DNA from: Rhodococcus sp. 06-235-1A
GTDB taxonomy: Bacteria > Actinomycetota > Actinomycetes > Mycobacteriales > Mycobacteriaceae
Assembly (NCBI RefSeq): GCF_002258785.1
Contig: NZ_NOYI01000018.1
Coordinates: 1 to 64,000, forward strand
Direction of reading: 5' to 3'
Length of the DNA stretch: 64,000 nt
The notes beneath the pieces are model-generated. The model did no database searches. It was not told the DNA's origin and saw only the letters and a program-made list of their open reading frames with translations. Both the position numbers and the translations under genes were made by a program. Every line of letters starts with the position of its first letter. The stretch's first letter is position 1. Of the stretch, positions 53,271 to 62,471 are shown piece by piece.

Positions 53271-54320
53271 ATGTCACGGGTAGCAGTAGTGGTCGGAGCA
53301 AAAGGAGTGATCGGCGGCAACTTGGTCGACCACCTTCAGCGAACCGGCGAGTGGGACATCGTCGGGCTCTCGCGGCGCGGCGGAACCGATCGCGGTCGCG
53401 TCCGGCACATCGCGGTGGATCTGCTCGACGCCGACGAGACTCACCGCCGACTGGCGGAGCTGACCGACGTCACGCACATCTTCTACGCCGCCTACCAAGA
53501 GAGACCGACCTGGGCCGAACTCGTCGCCCCCAATCTCGCGATGCTCGTCAACGTGGTCACGGCCATCGAGAAGAACTCACCGGACCTCGAGCACGTGAGC
53601 CTGATGCAGGGATACAAGGTGTACGGCGCGCACCTCGGCCCCTTCACAACGCCTGCACGGGAATCCGATCCACCCCACATGCCGCCCGAGTTCAACGTCG
53701 ATCAGCAGCAGTTTCTCGAGGAGCAGCAGGTCGGCAAGCGGTGGACGTGGTCGGCCATTCGGCCGTCGGTGGTGTGCGGCATCGCGCTCGGTAACCCGAT
53801 GAACCTGGCCACGGTGATCGCCGTGTACGCCACCATGTGCAAGAAACTGAGTGTGCCGATGCGGTTTCCTGGCAAGCCCGGTGCCTTCGGCTCGTTGCTC
53901 GAAATGACCGATGCAACGCTTCTGGCCGAGGCGACAGTATGGGCGGCCACGACGCCGAACTGCGCGAATCAGGCCTTCAACATCACCAACGGCGACATGT
54001 TTCGCTGGAGCGGGATGTGGCCACGCATCGCAGGTCTCTTCGATCTCGACACCGCAACCCCGTTGCCGATGTCCCTCGCAGATGTCATGGCAGACAAGGA
54101 GACGCTGTGGGATTCCATCGTCGCCGAGCACGGACTACAGACGATTCATTATTCCGACGTATCGTGCTGGGCATTCGGTGATTTCGTGTTCTCCTGGGAC
54201 TACGACGTCATCGCCGACGGGTCCAAGGCCCGCCGCATGGGATTTCATCGTTTCGTCGACACCGAAGAGATGTTCGCCGGGATCTTCGCCGAGCTGCGCA
54301 GGCAGCGAATCATTCCGTGA
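53271..54320 (+). CDS. PRISE-like SDR (NAD-dependent epimerase/reductase family)
   Basis: This 349-residue extended SDR has the Rossmann motif GAKGVIG (9-15) and MQGYKVYGAH (112-121). The latter corresponds to the Lys-containing TGxKHY motif of progesterone 5-beta-reductase/iridoid synthase-like enzymes (PRISE), which reduce enones. The second catalytic block, normally NFYY with an essential Tyr, reads FNVDQQQF here, so the Tyr is missing. It may act as a different reductase or isomerase. An AGGAGAA site precedes the ATG. It is probably induced through the divergent ArsR. Confidence 0.72.
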   Translation: MSRVAVVVGAKGVIGGNLVDHLQRTGEWDIVGLSRRGGTDRGRVRHIAVDLLDADETHRRLAELTDVTHIFYAAYQERPTWAELVAPNLAMLVNVVTAIEKNSPDLEHVSLMQGYKVYGAHLGPFTTPARESDPPHMPPEFNVDQQQFLEEQQVGKRWTWSAIRPSVVCGIALGNPMNLATVIAVYATMCKKLSVPMRFPGKPGAFGSLLEMTDATLLAEATVWAATTPNCANQAFNITNGDMFRWSGMWPRIAGLFDLDTATPLPMSLADVMADKETLWDSIVAEHGLQTIHYSDVSCWAFGDFVFSWDYDVIADGSKARRMGFHRFVDTEEMFAGIFAELRRQRIIP

Positions 54321-54399
54321 GGAGCCACCCTGCATGCCGTGTCCGTGAGCCGGATAGTTTGAATCGGCACCAACGCCGATCGAGACCTACGGGAGAACA

Positions 54400-55191
54400 A
54401 TGCATCCGTTCGACACAGCAGTGGCACTCGAGACCGTCACCGACGGCACGTACCGCGGTAGGACGTCGGCACCGTACAACAACATGGTCGGCCCGTTCGG
54501 GGGCCTCACCGCCGCAACATTCATCCGCGCCATCGAGCTGCATCCCGAAAGCCTCGGTTCACCCGTCTCGCTGACGGTGAACTTCGCCGGTCCCGTGGCC
54601 GAGGGCGAATTCGATATCTCGGCGCGTGCCGTGCGGACCAACCGAAGCAATCAACACTGGTATCTCGAACTGACTCAGGGTGGTGAGGTCGCCACCACAG
54701 CAACCGCAGTCTTCGGCACTCGGCGCGACACCTGGGACACCATCGAGGCGACGGCACCGACCGTCCCCTCCCCCGCCGACACTCCTCGAGGCGACTTTCC
54801 CGACGCCATCGCCTGGGCGCAGAACTACGAGATGCGTTTCGTGGCAGGCTCTCTGAACGACCAGGAATCCGCAGACTCGACCGAGACCCTGTGGATTCGA
54901 GATGCACCGACGCGTCCGTTGGACTTTCCGGCGCTGACGTCACTCAGTGATGTGTTCTACCCCAGGATCTTTCAGCGTCTCGGTCGCTACGTTCCGGCGG
55001 GCACCATCTCGCTGACGACCCACTTCTTCGCGACGCCCGAAGACCTCGAACGCCACTCCGACGGGTACGTCCTCGGCACTGCCCGAGCGCGCCGCTTCCA
55101 CCGGGGTTACTTCGACCAGACGGCCGAACTGTGGACCGAGGGCGGGACATTGCTGGCGACGAGTCACCAGGTGGTCTACTACAAGGCCTGA
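54400..55191 (+). CDS. acyl-CoA thioesterase (TesB-like double hot-dog)
   Basis: This 263-residue protein has two hot-dog halves. The N-terminal one has PYNNMVGPFGGLTAATFIRAIE with the helix-capping Gly-Gly, and the C-terminal one has GTARARRFHRGYFDQTAELWTEGG, the pattern of TesB-like thioesterases. It would hydrolyse acyl-CoA esters. The GGGAGAAC site sets the ATG at 54400. It overlaps the converging mannitol-type dehydrogenase by 13 bases. Confidence 0.78.
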   Translation: MHPFDTAVALETVTDGTYRGRTSAPYNNMVGPFGGLTAATFIRAIELHPESLGSPVSLTVNFAGPVAEGEFDISARAVRTNRSNQHWYLELTQGGEVATTATAVFGTRRDTWDTIEATAPTVPSPADTPRGDFPDAIAWAQNYEMRFVAGSLNDQESADSTETLWIRDAPTRPLDFPALTSLSDVFYPRIFQRLGRYVPAGTISLTTHFFATPEDLERHSDGYVLGTARARRFHRGYFDQTAELWTEGGTLLATSHQVVYYKA

Positions 55192-56654
55192 CCGACCGAC
55201 TGTTCCAGAACCCGCCGCACGGCTCCGCGAGCTCCGCTGTCCTGAAGCGAGCGCTTGGCCTTCTGATACGCGCCGCGTAGACGCGGGCTGGTCGACAGAT
55301 CACCGAACACAGCGGTATTGGTCAAGAATGCGCCAGGGTTGTCGTGGTCTTCCCAGGACAGCCGCTGCAGCTGTTCGGCATACGCGTCGATCATCGGCAC
55401 GTCCCCGCGCTCGTAGACACCGCACCACGCTGCGAGTATCAACGCGCAGTGGTCGACGCATCGATCCTGGGCCAGCAGATCGCGGATCACCGGCAGTACG
55501 AACTTCGGAATGCGGGCGGACGCGTCGACGATCTGGCGCTCGAGCGTGTCGCGAACGGCGAGGCTGGAAAAGCGTTGCAGCAGTTGGTCCATGTAGGCAT
55601 CGATGTCGATTCCCGGGACAGGGGCGAGCGTGGGTGCCGCCTCGCTGCGCATGTACGACGCCACGAACTCGTGCAGGTCGGGACTGGCCATCACCTCGTG
55701 CACGTGGGTGTACCCGGCGAGTATGCCGAGGTAGCTCATGGCCTGATGGGACCCGTTGAGCAGCCGCAGTTTCATGTGTTCGTACGGCGCGACGTCGGCG
55801 ACGAGTTGCACGCCCACGTCGTCGAACGGTGGCCGCCCGAACGAGAAGGTGTCTTCGACCACCCACTGCGAGAACGATTCCGATCGCACCGGCCATCGAT
55901 CATCGATACCGAACTCGACGCGGACGTCGTCGACGACCGCCGGAGTGGTTGCTGGAGTGATGCGGTCGACCATCGAGTTGGGAAAGGCGACGGTGGCATC
56001 GATCCAGTCGGCGAGGTCGGCGTCGTGATGGCGGGCGAACGAGGTCAATGCCGTTCGGGTGACGGACCCGTTGTGGACGATGTTGTCGCACGACATCACA
56101 GTGAAGGGCGGGATCCCGTGGTGTCTGCGGGTGGCGAGCGCAACGGTCAGGAAGCCGAACACGCTGGTCGGCACCGACAGATCCTTGAGGTCGCGGAGAA
56201 CCGCACGGTCGGTGGGCGCGAATTCTCCTGTGGCGTCGTCGACGCCGTAACCGGACTCGGTGATCGTCAGCGACACGATCATCGTCGACGGCGAGCCGAG
56301 AATGTCGAGTACACCCTGCGGATCGTCGGGCGCGAAGACGAAATCTGCCACCGAACCGATGACGCGTGCATCCTGCCGACCGTTCGGATCGACGGTCACC
56401 ACCGTGTACAGGTGGTCTTGGGCGTCGAGCACATTCCCGATCTCCCTGTCCCCCGGCATGACTCCCACGCCGCACAGCGCCCAGTCGAGGTGCCCGGCCC
56501 CGAGAAGGCGGTCGAAGTACACCGCCTGATGAGCGCGATGAAACGCACCGACACCGAAATGAACGACGCCACAGTGCAACTCGTCGAGATCGTACGCGGG
56601 CTTCGCGACGCTCGCGGGCAGGTGCTCCAAGGTGGTGCGGCGAAGCTCGGTCAT
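55179..56654 (-). CDS. mannitol 2-dehydrogenase family polyol dehydrogenase
   Basis: This 491-residue long-chain dehydrogenase has GVVHFGVGAFHRAHQA (29-44), PNSMVDRITPAT, and KLRLLNGSHQAMSYLG with the catalytic Lys, Asn and His. Members oxidise mannitol, D-arabitol or related polyols to ketoses with NAD. The ATG at 56654 gives the standard N-terminus. It is last in the ABC transporter operon (about 107 bases after the binding protein). With the FGGY kinase, D-arabitol to D-xylulose is a plausible reaction; mannitol is the alternative. Confidence 0.85.
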   Translation of the reverse strand: MTELRRTTLEHLPASVAKPAYDLDELHCGVVHFGVGAFHRAHQAVYFDRLLGAGHLDWALCGVGVMPGDREIGNVLDAQDHLYTVVTVDPNGRQDARVIGSVADFVFAPDDPQGVLDILGSPSTMIVSLTITESGYGVDDATGEFAPTDRAVLRDLKDLSVPTSVFGFLTVALATRRHHGIPPFTVMSCDNIVHNGSVTRTALTSFARHHDADLADWIDATVAFPNSMVDRITPATTPAVVDDVRVEFGIDDRWPVRSESFSQWVVEDTFSFGRPPFDDVGVQLVADVAPYEHMKLRLLNGSHQAMSYLGILAGYTHVHEVMASPDLHEFVASYMRSEAAPTLAPVPGIDIDAYMDQLLQRFSSLAVRDTLERQIVDASARIPKFVLPVIRDLLAQDRCVDHCALILAAWCGVYERGDVPMIDAYAEQLQRLSWEDHDNPGAFLTNTAVFGDLSTSPRLRGAYQKAKRSLQDSGARGAVRRVLEQSVGQAL

Positions 56655-56761
56655 GACAGGGTCCTCGGGTCGGCTGGAGGTGAGACGGAGTTGGTGAGCG
56701 GTGGCGCTCCCGGGCATGTTCGGCCACCAGGAGCACCACCGCAGTTCATGGAGTCGACAGG

Positions 56762-57733
56762 TCAGCAGGAAGACTTGTAGACGTACTGCGCACCGTCGCT
56801 GTCGATGTTCTCGGCGGTGATGACATGGAAGCCGGTGGAGATGTCTGCTGTGACGGGCTTGCCGTCGATCGCGGCCATGGCCTGCTCCACCCCGTCGGTG
56901 CCGATCGTGTCGGGCTGCTGGGCGATCAGAGCCTGCACGGTTCCCTCACGCAGCTGCTTGACCTGAGCGGGACCGGCATCGAATCCGACGATCTTGACCT
57001 GGTCCTGCTTGCCTGCCTGCCGGACGCCCGTCGCGGTGCCCTCGGCTGCGAACGTGTTGGCGGCGAAGATGCCGACGATGTCGGGGTCCTTGGCCAGGGC
57101 GGCAGAGACCAGACGAGCGGCTTCGGCCGGGTCGTTGTGGCTGTACTGCACTCCGAGGTAGTCGAACGCCGGGTTGGCTCCGACGGCTTCCTCGAAGCCG
57201 GCCACTCGGGCGTCGGCGGTGGAGATACCGGGGTCGGTGGAGATGACCAGAACCTTGCCGCCGGAGGGATTGAGCCCTTCGATGGCGTTGAACGCTTCCG
57301 CTCCGCCGCCCTTGTTGTCGGAGGAAATCGAGGACACCGCGATGGACGGGTCTTCCAGGGTGGTGTCGACGAGGACGACCTTGATGCCGGCCTTCGCGGC
57401 GGCAGCCAACGGTGCCTGCATGGCTGCGACGTCGGTCGGAGCGATCAGAATGGCCGACGGCCGCGATGCGACAACGGAATCCACGATCGGCTTCTGCAGG
57501 GTGGGATCGAACTTCACCGGGCCCTGGGTGTCGACGGTGACGCCCGCCTCCTTGGCCGCAGCTTCGATTCCGCACTGCATGCTGATGTAGAACTCGTCGC
57601 CGCTCACGCCCTGGATGAAGGCGATCTTGCCGCTGCCGCCACCGCTTCCGGAGTCGGACGAACAACCCGCCAGGAACATGGCGGAGACCGAAGCGACACT
57701 CAGTGCAACGGCGGCGGTGCGTGATGTGATCAT
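56762..57733 (-). CDS. sugar ABC transporter substrate-binding lipoprotein
   Basis: A 323-residue precursor with lipobox FLAGC (Cys24) and a periplasmic-binding-protein type I fold like RbsB/XylF: GDEFYISMQCGIEAAAKEAG opens it, and IAPTD, VDTT, SDNKGGG and GFDAG line the ligand site. It binds a sugar or polyol and delivers it to the permease. Gene order is ATPase, permease, binding protein, dehydrogenase. Confidence 0.88.
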   Translation of the reverse strand: MITSRTAAVALSVASVSAMFLAGCSSDSGSGGGSGKIAFIQGVSGDEFYISMQCGIEAAAKEAGVTVDTQGPVKFDPTLQKPIVDSVVASRPSAILIAPTDVAAMQAPLAAAAKAGIKVVLVDTTLEDPSIAVSSISSDNKGGGAEAFNAIEGLNPSGGKVLVISTDPGISTADARVAGFEEAVGANPAFDYLGVQYSHNDPAEAARLVSAALAKDPDIVGIFAANTFAAEGTATGVRQAGKQDQVKIVGFDAGPAQVKQLREGTVQALIAQQPDTIGTDGVEQAMAAIDGKPVTADISTGFHVITAENIDSDGAQYVYKSSC

Positions 57734-57786
57734 GGTCGACTTTCTTTCAAAGGGTTGTGAAGGAGGGAGAGGAGGACTGATCCGCG

Positions 57787-58884
57787 CTATGGACTTCGGG
57801 ACCAGAGTTTCTTGAGCGAGCTTGGCGATTGACCTCGGCTCGCTGCGTCGCGACGACGCTGATCGAAGTACACGGCTGCGATCAGGACGGCACCGACGGC
57901 GACCTGCTGCCAGAACGGCTGCACTCCGACGATGACGAATCCGTTCTGCAACACAGCGGGAATGAAGAGTCCGACGACGGTGCCGAACATCGTGCCGATA
58001 CCGCCGAAGAGGCTTGTTCCACCGATGACAACGGCCGCAATGACATTGAGGTTGGTCTGCGACTGACCCGCGATGGCGGTGGTGCCGTACTGCGAGAGCG
58101 ACAGAATGCCTGCGAGTCCGGCGAGGGTACCCGAGAGTGCGTAGATCTTGACCAGATGCATGTCCACCTTGATGCCGACTCGACGAGCGGACTGTTCCTT
58201 CGAGCCGACGGCGAACGTGTAGAGGCCGAACTTGGTGCGATGCAGCACGATTCCGAAAATCACCACGAGCACCAGGGCGATGCTCGAGATCAGTGGAATG
58301 GTGGTGGCCGGTAGATTTCCGTAACCGATCGTGTCGACCAGTACCGGTGGCACGTCACGGATGTCGACTCCGCCGGTGATGACCTGCGACAGCCCGAGAG
58401 CGCCGCCCAGGGTGCCGAGCGTGACGATCAGCGGAGGCACGTTGGCCTTGCCGATCAGGAACCCGTTGAGCAATCCCCAGCACAGGCCGCATCCCAGGGC
58501 CACCACGATTCCGATCGCAGCGACTCCCCATCCGTCGCCACCGACGGCCGCCATCGTCTTGGCCGAGACGACACCGGAGAAGACGAGAACCGATCCGACG
58601 GACAGATCGATGCCGCTGGTGACGATCACGAACGTCATACCTATTCCGAGGACGGCCAGGATGGAGACGTTCTGAATGATCTGCCGAATGTTGCCCCACT
58701 CGGGGAAGCTACCGGGAGCCATGATCGAGAACACGATGCAGATGGCGGCCAACACCAGGACGATCTGGAAGACCTGGACGCGAGCGAGGTTACGAAGCGA
58801 TTCGACGAGGTCGAACGTGTGCTTCGACGGCTTCTCGCTCGGCGGCAACGGTTCGATGGATGGGGTGATGATCTGATTGCTCAT
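57787..58884 (-). CDS. sugar ABC transporter permease (RbsC family)
   Basis: This 365-residue protein has about ten membrane helices and the family motifs VTSGIDLSVGSVLVFSG and GGTSLFGGIGTMFGTVVG typical of ribose/xylose-type permeases. The start overlaps the ATPase stop by 4 bases. It would form a homodimer with the ATPase below it. Confidence 0.88.
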   Translation of the reverse strand: MSNQIITPSIEPLPPSEKPSKHTFDLVESLRNLARVQVFQIVLVLAAICIVFSIMAPGSFPEWGNIRQIIQNVSILAVLGIGMTFVIVTSGIDLSVGSVLVFSGVVSAKTMAAVGGDGWGVAAIGIVVALGCGLCWGLLNGFLIGKANVPPLIVTLGTLGGALGLSQVITGGVDIRDVPPVLVDTIGYGNLPATTIPLISSIALVLVVIFGIVLHRTKFGLYTFAVGSKEQSARRVGIKVDMHLVKIYALSGTLAGLAGILSLSQYGTTAIAGQSQTNLNVIAAVVIGGTSLFGGIGTMFGTVVGLFIPAVLQNGFVIVGVQPFWQQVAVGAVLIAAVYFDQRRRDAASRGQSPSSLKKLWSRSP

Positions 58885-59660
58885 CGTGTGGCTCCGGTGG
58901 TTGCGCCGGTCATCGCACCGACGAGTTCTTCCATGGTCGTGTTCTTGGCGTCGAGAGTGGCGACGCGTCTGCCCATCCGCAGCACTTGCACGCGGTCGGC
59001 GACCTCGATGACGTGTGGCATCGAGTGACTGATGAAGACCACCGCCACTCCTCGGTCTGCCACCCGACGAATGGTGTCGAGTACGTTGCGGGTCTGCACT
59101 ACGCCGAGCGCAGCGGTCGGTTCGTCGAGAAACACGACGCCCTTGGCCCAGGCGACGGCACGGGCGATGGCGATGGCCTGCTGCTGTCCACCGGACATCG
59201 AACCGACCGGGACGGTCAGGCTGCGAACGGTGGCTCCGAGTTCGTCGAGAGCGGCCTGTGATTGCTTGCGCATCGTGGAGACATCGAGGAAACCCAGCCG
59301 GCCCAGCGGACCTTTCGCCGGCAACTCACGGCCCAGGAACATGTTCTGCTGAGCGTTCAGGTGCGGCGCGAGCGCGAGATCCTGGAACACCGTCTCGATG
59401 CCGAGTTCTGCTGCCACCGTCGGGCTGTCGAGATCGACCGCGGTGCCGTCGAACAGGATCTCGCCGGTGTCGACGGCCAGGCTGCCCGAGAGGGCTTTGA
59501 CCAAGGTCGACTTGCCTGCGCCGTTGTCGCCGATGAGGGCGACGACCTCACCCGGGTAGATGTCGAAGTCGGCATCGTCGAGGGCGCGCACGTTTCCGAA
59601 GCTCCTCGACAATCCCCTCGCTTCGAGGATCGGTGTCGCAGCAGGTGCAACGGTGGCCAT
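58881..59660 (-). CDS. sugar ABC transporter ATP-binding protein
   Basis: This 259-residue single-cassette ATPase has Walker A GDNGAGKST, signature MSGGQQQAIAIARAV and Walker B VVFLDEPTAALG. Ribose-type ATPases (RbsA) usually carry two cassettes; this single form is common in actinobacterial carbohydrate importers of the same group. The ATG at 59660 follows AAGGAGTACCC. It is first in the operon, with the 405-bp operator region upstream. Confidence 0.88.
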   Translation of the reverse strand: MATVAPAATPILEARGLSRSFGNVRALDDADFDIYPGEVVALIGDNGAGKSTLVKALSGSLAVDTGEILFDGTAVDLDSPTVAAELGIETVFQDLALAPHLNAQQNMFLGRELPAKGPLGRLGFLDVSTMRKQSQAALDELGATVRSLTVPVGSMSGGQQQAIAIARAVAWAKGVVFLDEPTAALGVVQTRNVLDTIRRVADRGVAVVFISHSMPHVIEVADRVQVLRMGRRVATLDAKNTTMEELVGAMTGATTGATR

Positions 59661-60065
59661 GGGTACTCCTTGGTCGAATCGAAAACCTTCAGATGGGGGA
59701 TGGACACCCTCACCGACGCCGTACAGCACGGTCGGTGAACGTGATCTGCGAGGCAGCTCGAGCTCCCTGCGGGGCTCGTTGTGTAAACGAGTGTGACCCA
59801 CGCAACCCGCGTTGTCACGTGTTTCGCGAAAATTCATGTCACCGGTGACATGACACAAACGCTGCACAAGGATTGCGCCGCAGTGTCGAACCGCTATCGG
59901 ACCGGATGGTACCGTCTCTGAACTGCAGATATTTGCGATCTGGTCGATTTTCGACCCGACAGAAGCGCTCTGCGGTACCGTCCATGACACCGATGACATA
60001 CCGCGCCGACGCGCAGCAGATGACATCGATGACATGACCACTCGGAACAGCAAAGGCAGACCCCC
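59661..60065. promoter_or_regulatory. 405-bp control region with three LacI-type operators
   Basis: A perfect 20-bp palindrome centred on TGTCACCGGTGACA lies at 59834-59853. Two related 16-mers, ATGACACCGATGACAT (59984-59999) and ATGACATCGATGACAT (60020-60035), differ by one base and lie 36 bp apart near the SDR start. I see no gene in this gap. The adjacent LacI regulator at 60823-61830 is the likely ligand-responsive binder of these sites. Confidence 0.6.
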
Positions 60066-60791
60066 ATGGCGAAGTTCGACGGCCGGAGAATATTGGTGAC
60101 AGGTGCCAGCGGCGGCATCGGCTCTGCCACGGTGCGACGGCTGGTAGCCGATGGCGCCGATGTGGTCGCAGCCGGCCAGTCGGTCGATGCATTGGACAAG
60201 CTGGCCGACGAGACCGGTGCTCAGCCGCTGGCGTTCGACCTGACCTCAGAGGACAGCGTGCGCGATGCCGTTGCAGGCCTCGAGCTCTACGGGGTGGTGA
60301 ACTGCGCCGGCTTCGGCGGCGAGATCGCAACGCCTCAGGACACCGACATCTCGATCTTCGACAAGGTCATCGCGATCAACGCACGTGGCGCACTGCTGGT
60401 GATCAAGTACACGGTGCCCGCGATGATCGCCGCCGGTGTCGGATCGATCGTCAACGTCTCGAGCCAGGCCAGCCTCGTCGCTCTCACGGGTCACATCTCC
60501 TACGGTTCGTCGAAAGCGGCCCTGGACAACATCACTCGCGTCTCCGCCCTCGAACTGGGCCGCCACGGTATCCGGGTCAACGGAGTCAATCCCACCGTGG
60601 TGATGACCGAGATGTCCGCGTTCTATTGGGGCCGACCGGAGATCGAGGAGCCGTTCCTGGCGCAGATGCCGCTGGGACGCTGGGCCACCGAGGACGAGAT
60701 CGCCGCGCCGATTGCGTTCCTGTTGAGCGATGATGCTTCCATGGTGACCGGGGTGTCGTTGCCGGTGGACGGCGGCTACACCAGTCGATGA
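60066..60791 (+). CDS. SDR family dehydrogenase, L-xylulose-reductase-like
   Basis: This 241-residue classical SDR has TGASGGIG (12-19), NCAG, the Ser and the YxxxK pair (Y...SSK), and RVNGVNPTVVMTEM. The last resembles DCXR/L-xylulose reductase closely. It would interconvert a ketose and a polyol with NAD(P)H. First in an operon with the LacI gene, which follows after 31 bases. Confidence 0.82.
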   Translation: MAKFDGRRILVTGASGGIGSATVRRLVADGADVVAAGQSVDALDKLADETGAQPLAFDLTSEDSVRDAVAGLELYGVVNCAGFGGEIATPQDTDISIFDKVIAINARGALLVIKYTVPAMIAAGVGSIVNVSSQASLVALTGHISYGSSKAALDNITRVSALELGRHGIRVNGVNPTVVMTEMSAFYWGRPEIEEPFLAQMPLGRWATEDEIAAPIAFLLSDDASMVTGVSLPVDGGYTSR

Positions 60792-60822
60792 CGAGCGGAC
60801 GACGAGCAGACGGGGGTAGAAC

Positions 60823-61830
60823 ATGACCACCATGCAGGATGTCGCGGCACTGGCCAGAGTCAGTGCCAAGACCGTCTCACGGGTGTACAACAACGACCCG
60901 CACGTAGACCCCGACACGCGCGCTCGCGTCACCGATGCACTCGAGTCACTGAATTACGTGCCCAATTCGATGGCGACATCCTTTCGCAACGGCCAGGCTG
61001 CAGCTATCGGTGTCGCCGTACCCGATATCGACGATCCGTTCTTCTCCTCGATCGCTCGAGCAATCGAGGAACGCGCCCGCGAGGACGACATGGCCGTTCT
61101 GGTCACCAGTCTCGGCCACGACGGTGAGCACGAGCGGGCCCTGGTGGAGTCGCTGCTGCGGAGGCAGTTGAGCGGCTTGATCATCGCACCGACGGGTGCG
61201 GACCACTCATATCTGGAGCGCTGGATCGACAAGACACCGACAGTGTTCGTCGACCGGTCACCCGACGGCCTCAAAGCCGACAGCTTCGTCGACGACGACC
61301 ACGGCGGGGCGGTGTTGGCCACCGATCATCTTCTCGATCTGGGCCATACCCGTATCGCCGTGATCGGCGACAGCGCAGGCATTCCCACCAGCCGCAATCG
61401 TCTGGCGGGATACCGAGAGTCGTTGCAGGAACGAGGGATCGACTTCGACGACGCTCTCGTGGCACTCGGAGTGCTGGGCCGTGACGATGCTCGCTCTGCG
61501 TTGACCGCACTGACGGCACTCGACGATCCACCGACTGCGCTGTTTCTGTCCAATGCGCGAGTGGCGATGGCGTGCGTGCCCGTACTGCAGCAGATGGACC
61601 TGCTCCATCTGGCGTTCGTCGGATTCGGCGACTTCCCTCTCGCCGATGCGGTGATGCCACCGGTGACGGTGATCGACCAGAATCCTGCTCGACTCGGTCG
61701 GTTGGCCATCGAGCGAATACTGGGACGGATCGAGAATCCGAGCAAGCGCTACAAGCGCCGAAACATCCTCGGCGTCGAGCTGATCGAGCGTCGATCCTGC
61801 ACGCCCGGAACCGATCACCGCTGCGACTGA
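60823..61830 (+). CDS. LacI family regulator
   Basis: This 335-residue protein has an N-terminal HTH (TTMQDVAALARVSAKTVSRVYNND) with the hinge and a type I periplasmic-binding-like ligand domain. It lies next to the transporter/SDR control region and probably binds the TGTCA/TGACA dyads there. Its 3' end overlaps the converging P-loop kinase gene by 16 bases. Confidence 0.88.
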   Translation: MTTMQDVAALARVSAKTVSRVYNNDPHVDPDTRARVTDALESLNYVPNSMATSFRNGQAAAIGVAVPDIDDPFFSSIARAIEERAREDDMAVLVTSLGHDGEHERALVESLLRRQLSGLIIAPTGADHSYLERWIDKTPTVFVDRSPDGLKADSFVDDDHGGAVLATDHLLDLGHTRIAVIGDSAGIPTSRNRLAGYRESLQERGIDFDDALVALGVLGRDDARSALTALTALDDPPTALFLSNARVAMACVPVLQQMDLLHLAFVGFGDFPLADAVMPPVTVIDQNPARLGRLAIERILGRIENPSKRYKRRNILGVELIERRSCTPGTDHRCD

Positions 61831-62396
61831 TCCTCGAGCGCGTGCGCGACCAGATCGACCTGCAGTGGGGTCGGGAGCTCGGCATCGACACGTAGATGGG
61901 GAACGAGCGGCTTCTCGGCCGGGGCGTCCACCGCCCGATGTGCATCACGCTCCGCTCCGCGCGCGGCGCGTCGACGCGCCAGCAGCTCGGGTGAGCCGTC
62001 GACATGCACTACCAATGTCTCGGCCGGGGCCAGGTGCGAGACCAATCGTTCCCACTCCGCACCCGCCGTCAATTCACGGGTGAAGGGTGCGACCAAGACC
62101 GGCCGCTGACCGATCTCCACGAGGTCCCTTGCAGCAGCGAGCAATACGGCGTATCGGCCGGCCCGGATGCGATCCGAGTGCGGCCCCGCACTGTTCCAAT
62201 GCGGCCCGTCCAACACCGAATCCAGCTCGTCGAGAAGCGGATTGGTGAGAGTATCCAAGTCGAGTAGAGCGGTTCTGAACCGTCTTGCCAGCTCTCTACC
62301 GAGTGTCGTCTTGCCACTTCCCGCAGCACCGGCCACGACCAGAACCGGCAGCCGTTCGCGATCGATCACGGAAACGTCTTGACAGACATGAGGCAT
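61815..62396 (-). CDS. P-loop kinase-like protein
   Basis: This 193-residue protein has Walker A GAAGSGKTT (about 24-32) and a layout similar to gluconate/shikimate kinases and uridine-kinase-like proteins, with an LDLDTL acidic segment and an Arg-rich lid (RRRAARGAERDAHR). A sugar or polyol kinase role fits the neighbourhood, but no substrate motif is decisive. The ATG at 62396 has TATGAT 7 bases upstream and no ribosome site, so translation is probably leaderless. A GTG at 62369 is an alternative. Confidence 0.65.
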   Translation of the reverse strand: MPHVCQDVSVIDRERLPVLVVAGAAGSGKTTLGRELARRFRTALLDLDTLTNPLLDELDSVLDGPHWNSAGPHSDRIRAGRYAVLLAAARDLVEIGQRPVLVAPFTRELTAGAEWERLVSHLAPAETLVVHVDGSPELLARRRAARGAERDAHRAVDAPAEKPLVPHLRVDAELPTPLQVDLVAHALEDQSQR

Positions 62397-62403
62397 AGCG
62401 GGA

Positions 62404-62425
62404 ATCATACAAGACAACGTTGTCT
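62404..62425 (-). promoter_or_regulatory. leaderless promoter and AGACAACGTTGTCT operator
   Basis: On the minus strand the -10 element TATGAT (62404-62409) is followed by 7 bases to the kinase ATG. The perfect 14-bp palindrome AGACAACGTTGTCT (62412-62425) abuts the -10 on its upstream side, where a bound repressor would block RNA polymerase. It lies between the kinase and the divergent second LacI gene. Confidence 0.65.
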
Positions 62426-62471
62426 CGCACCTTCACTACCGCAGACACACTTCCTTCGATCGAGAGTTCAC

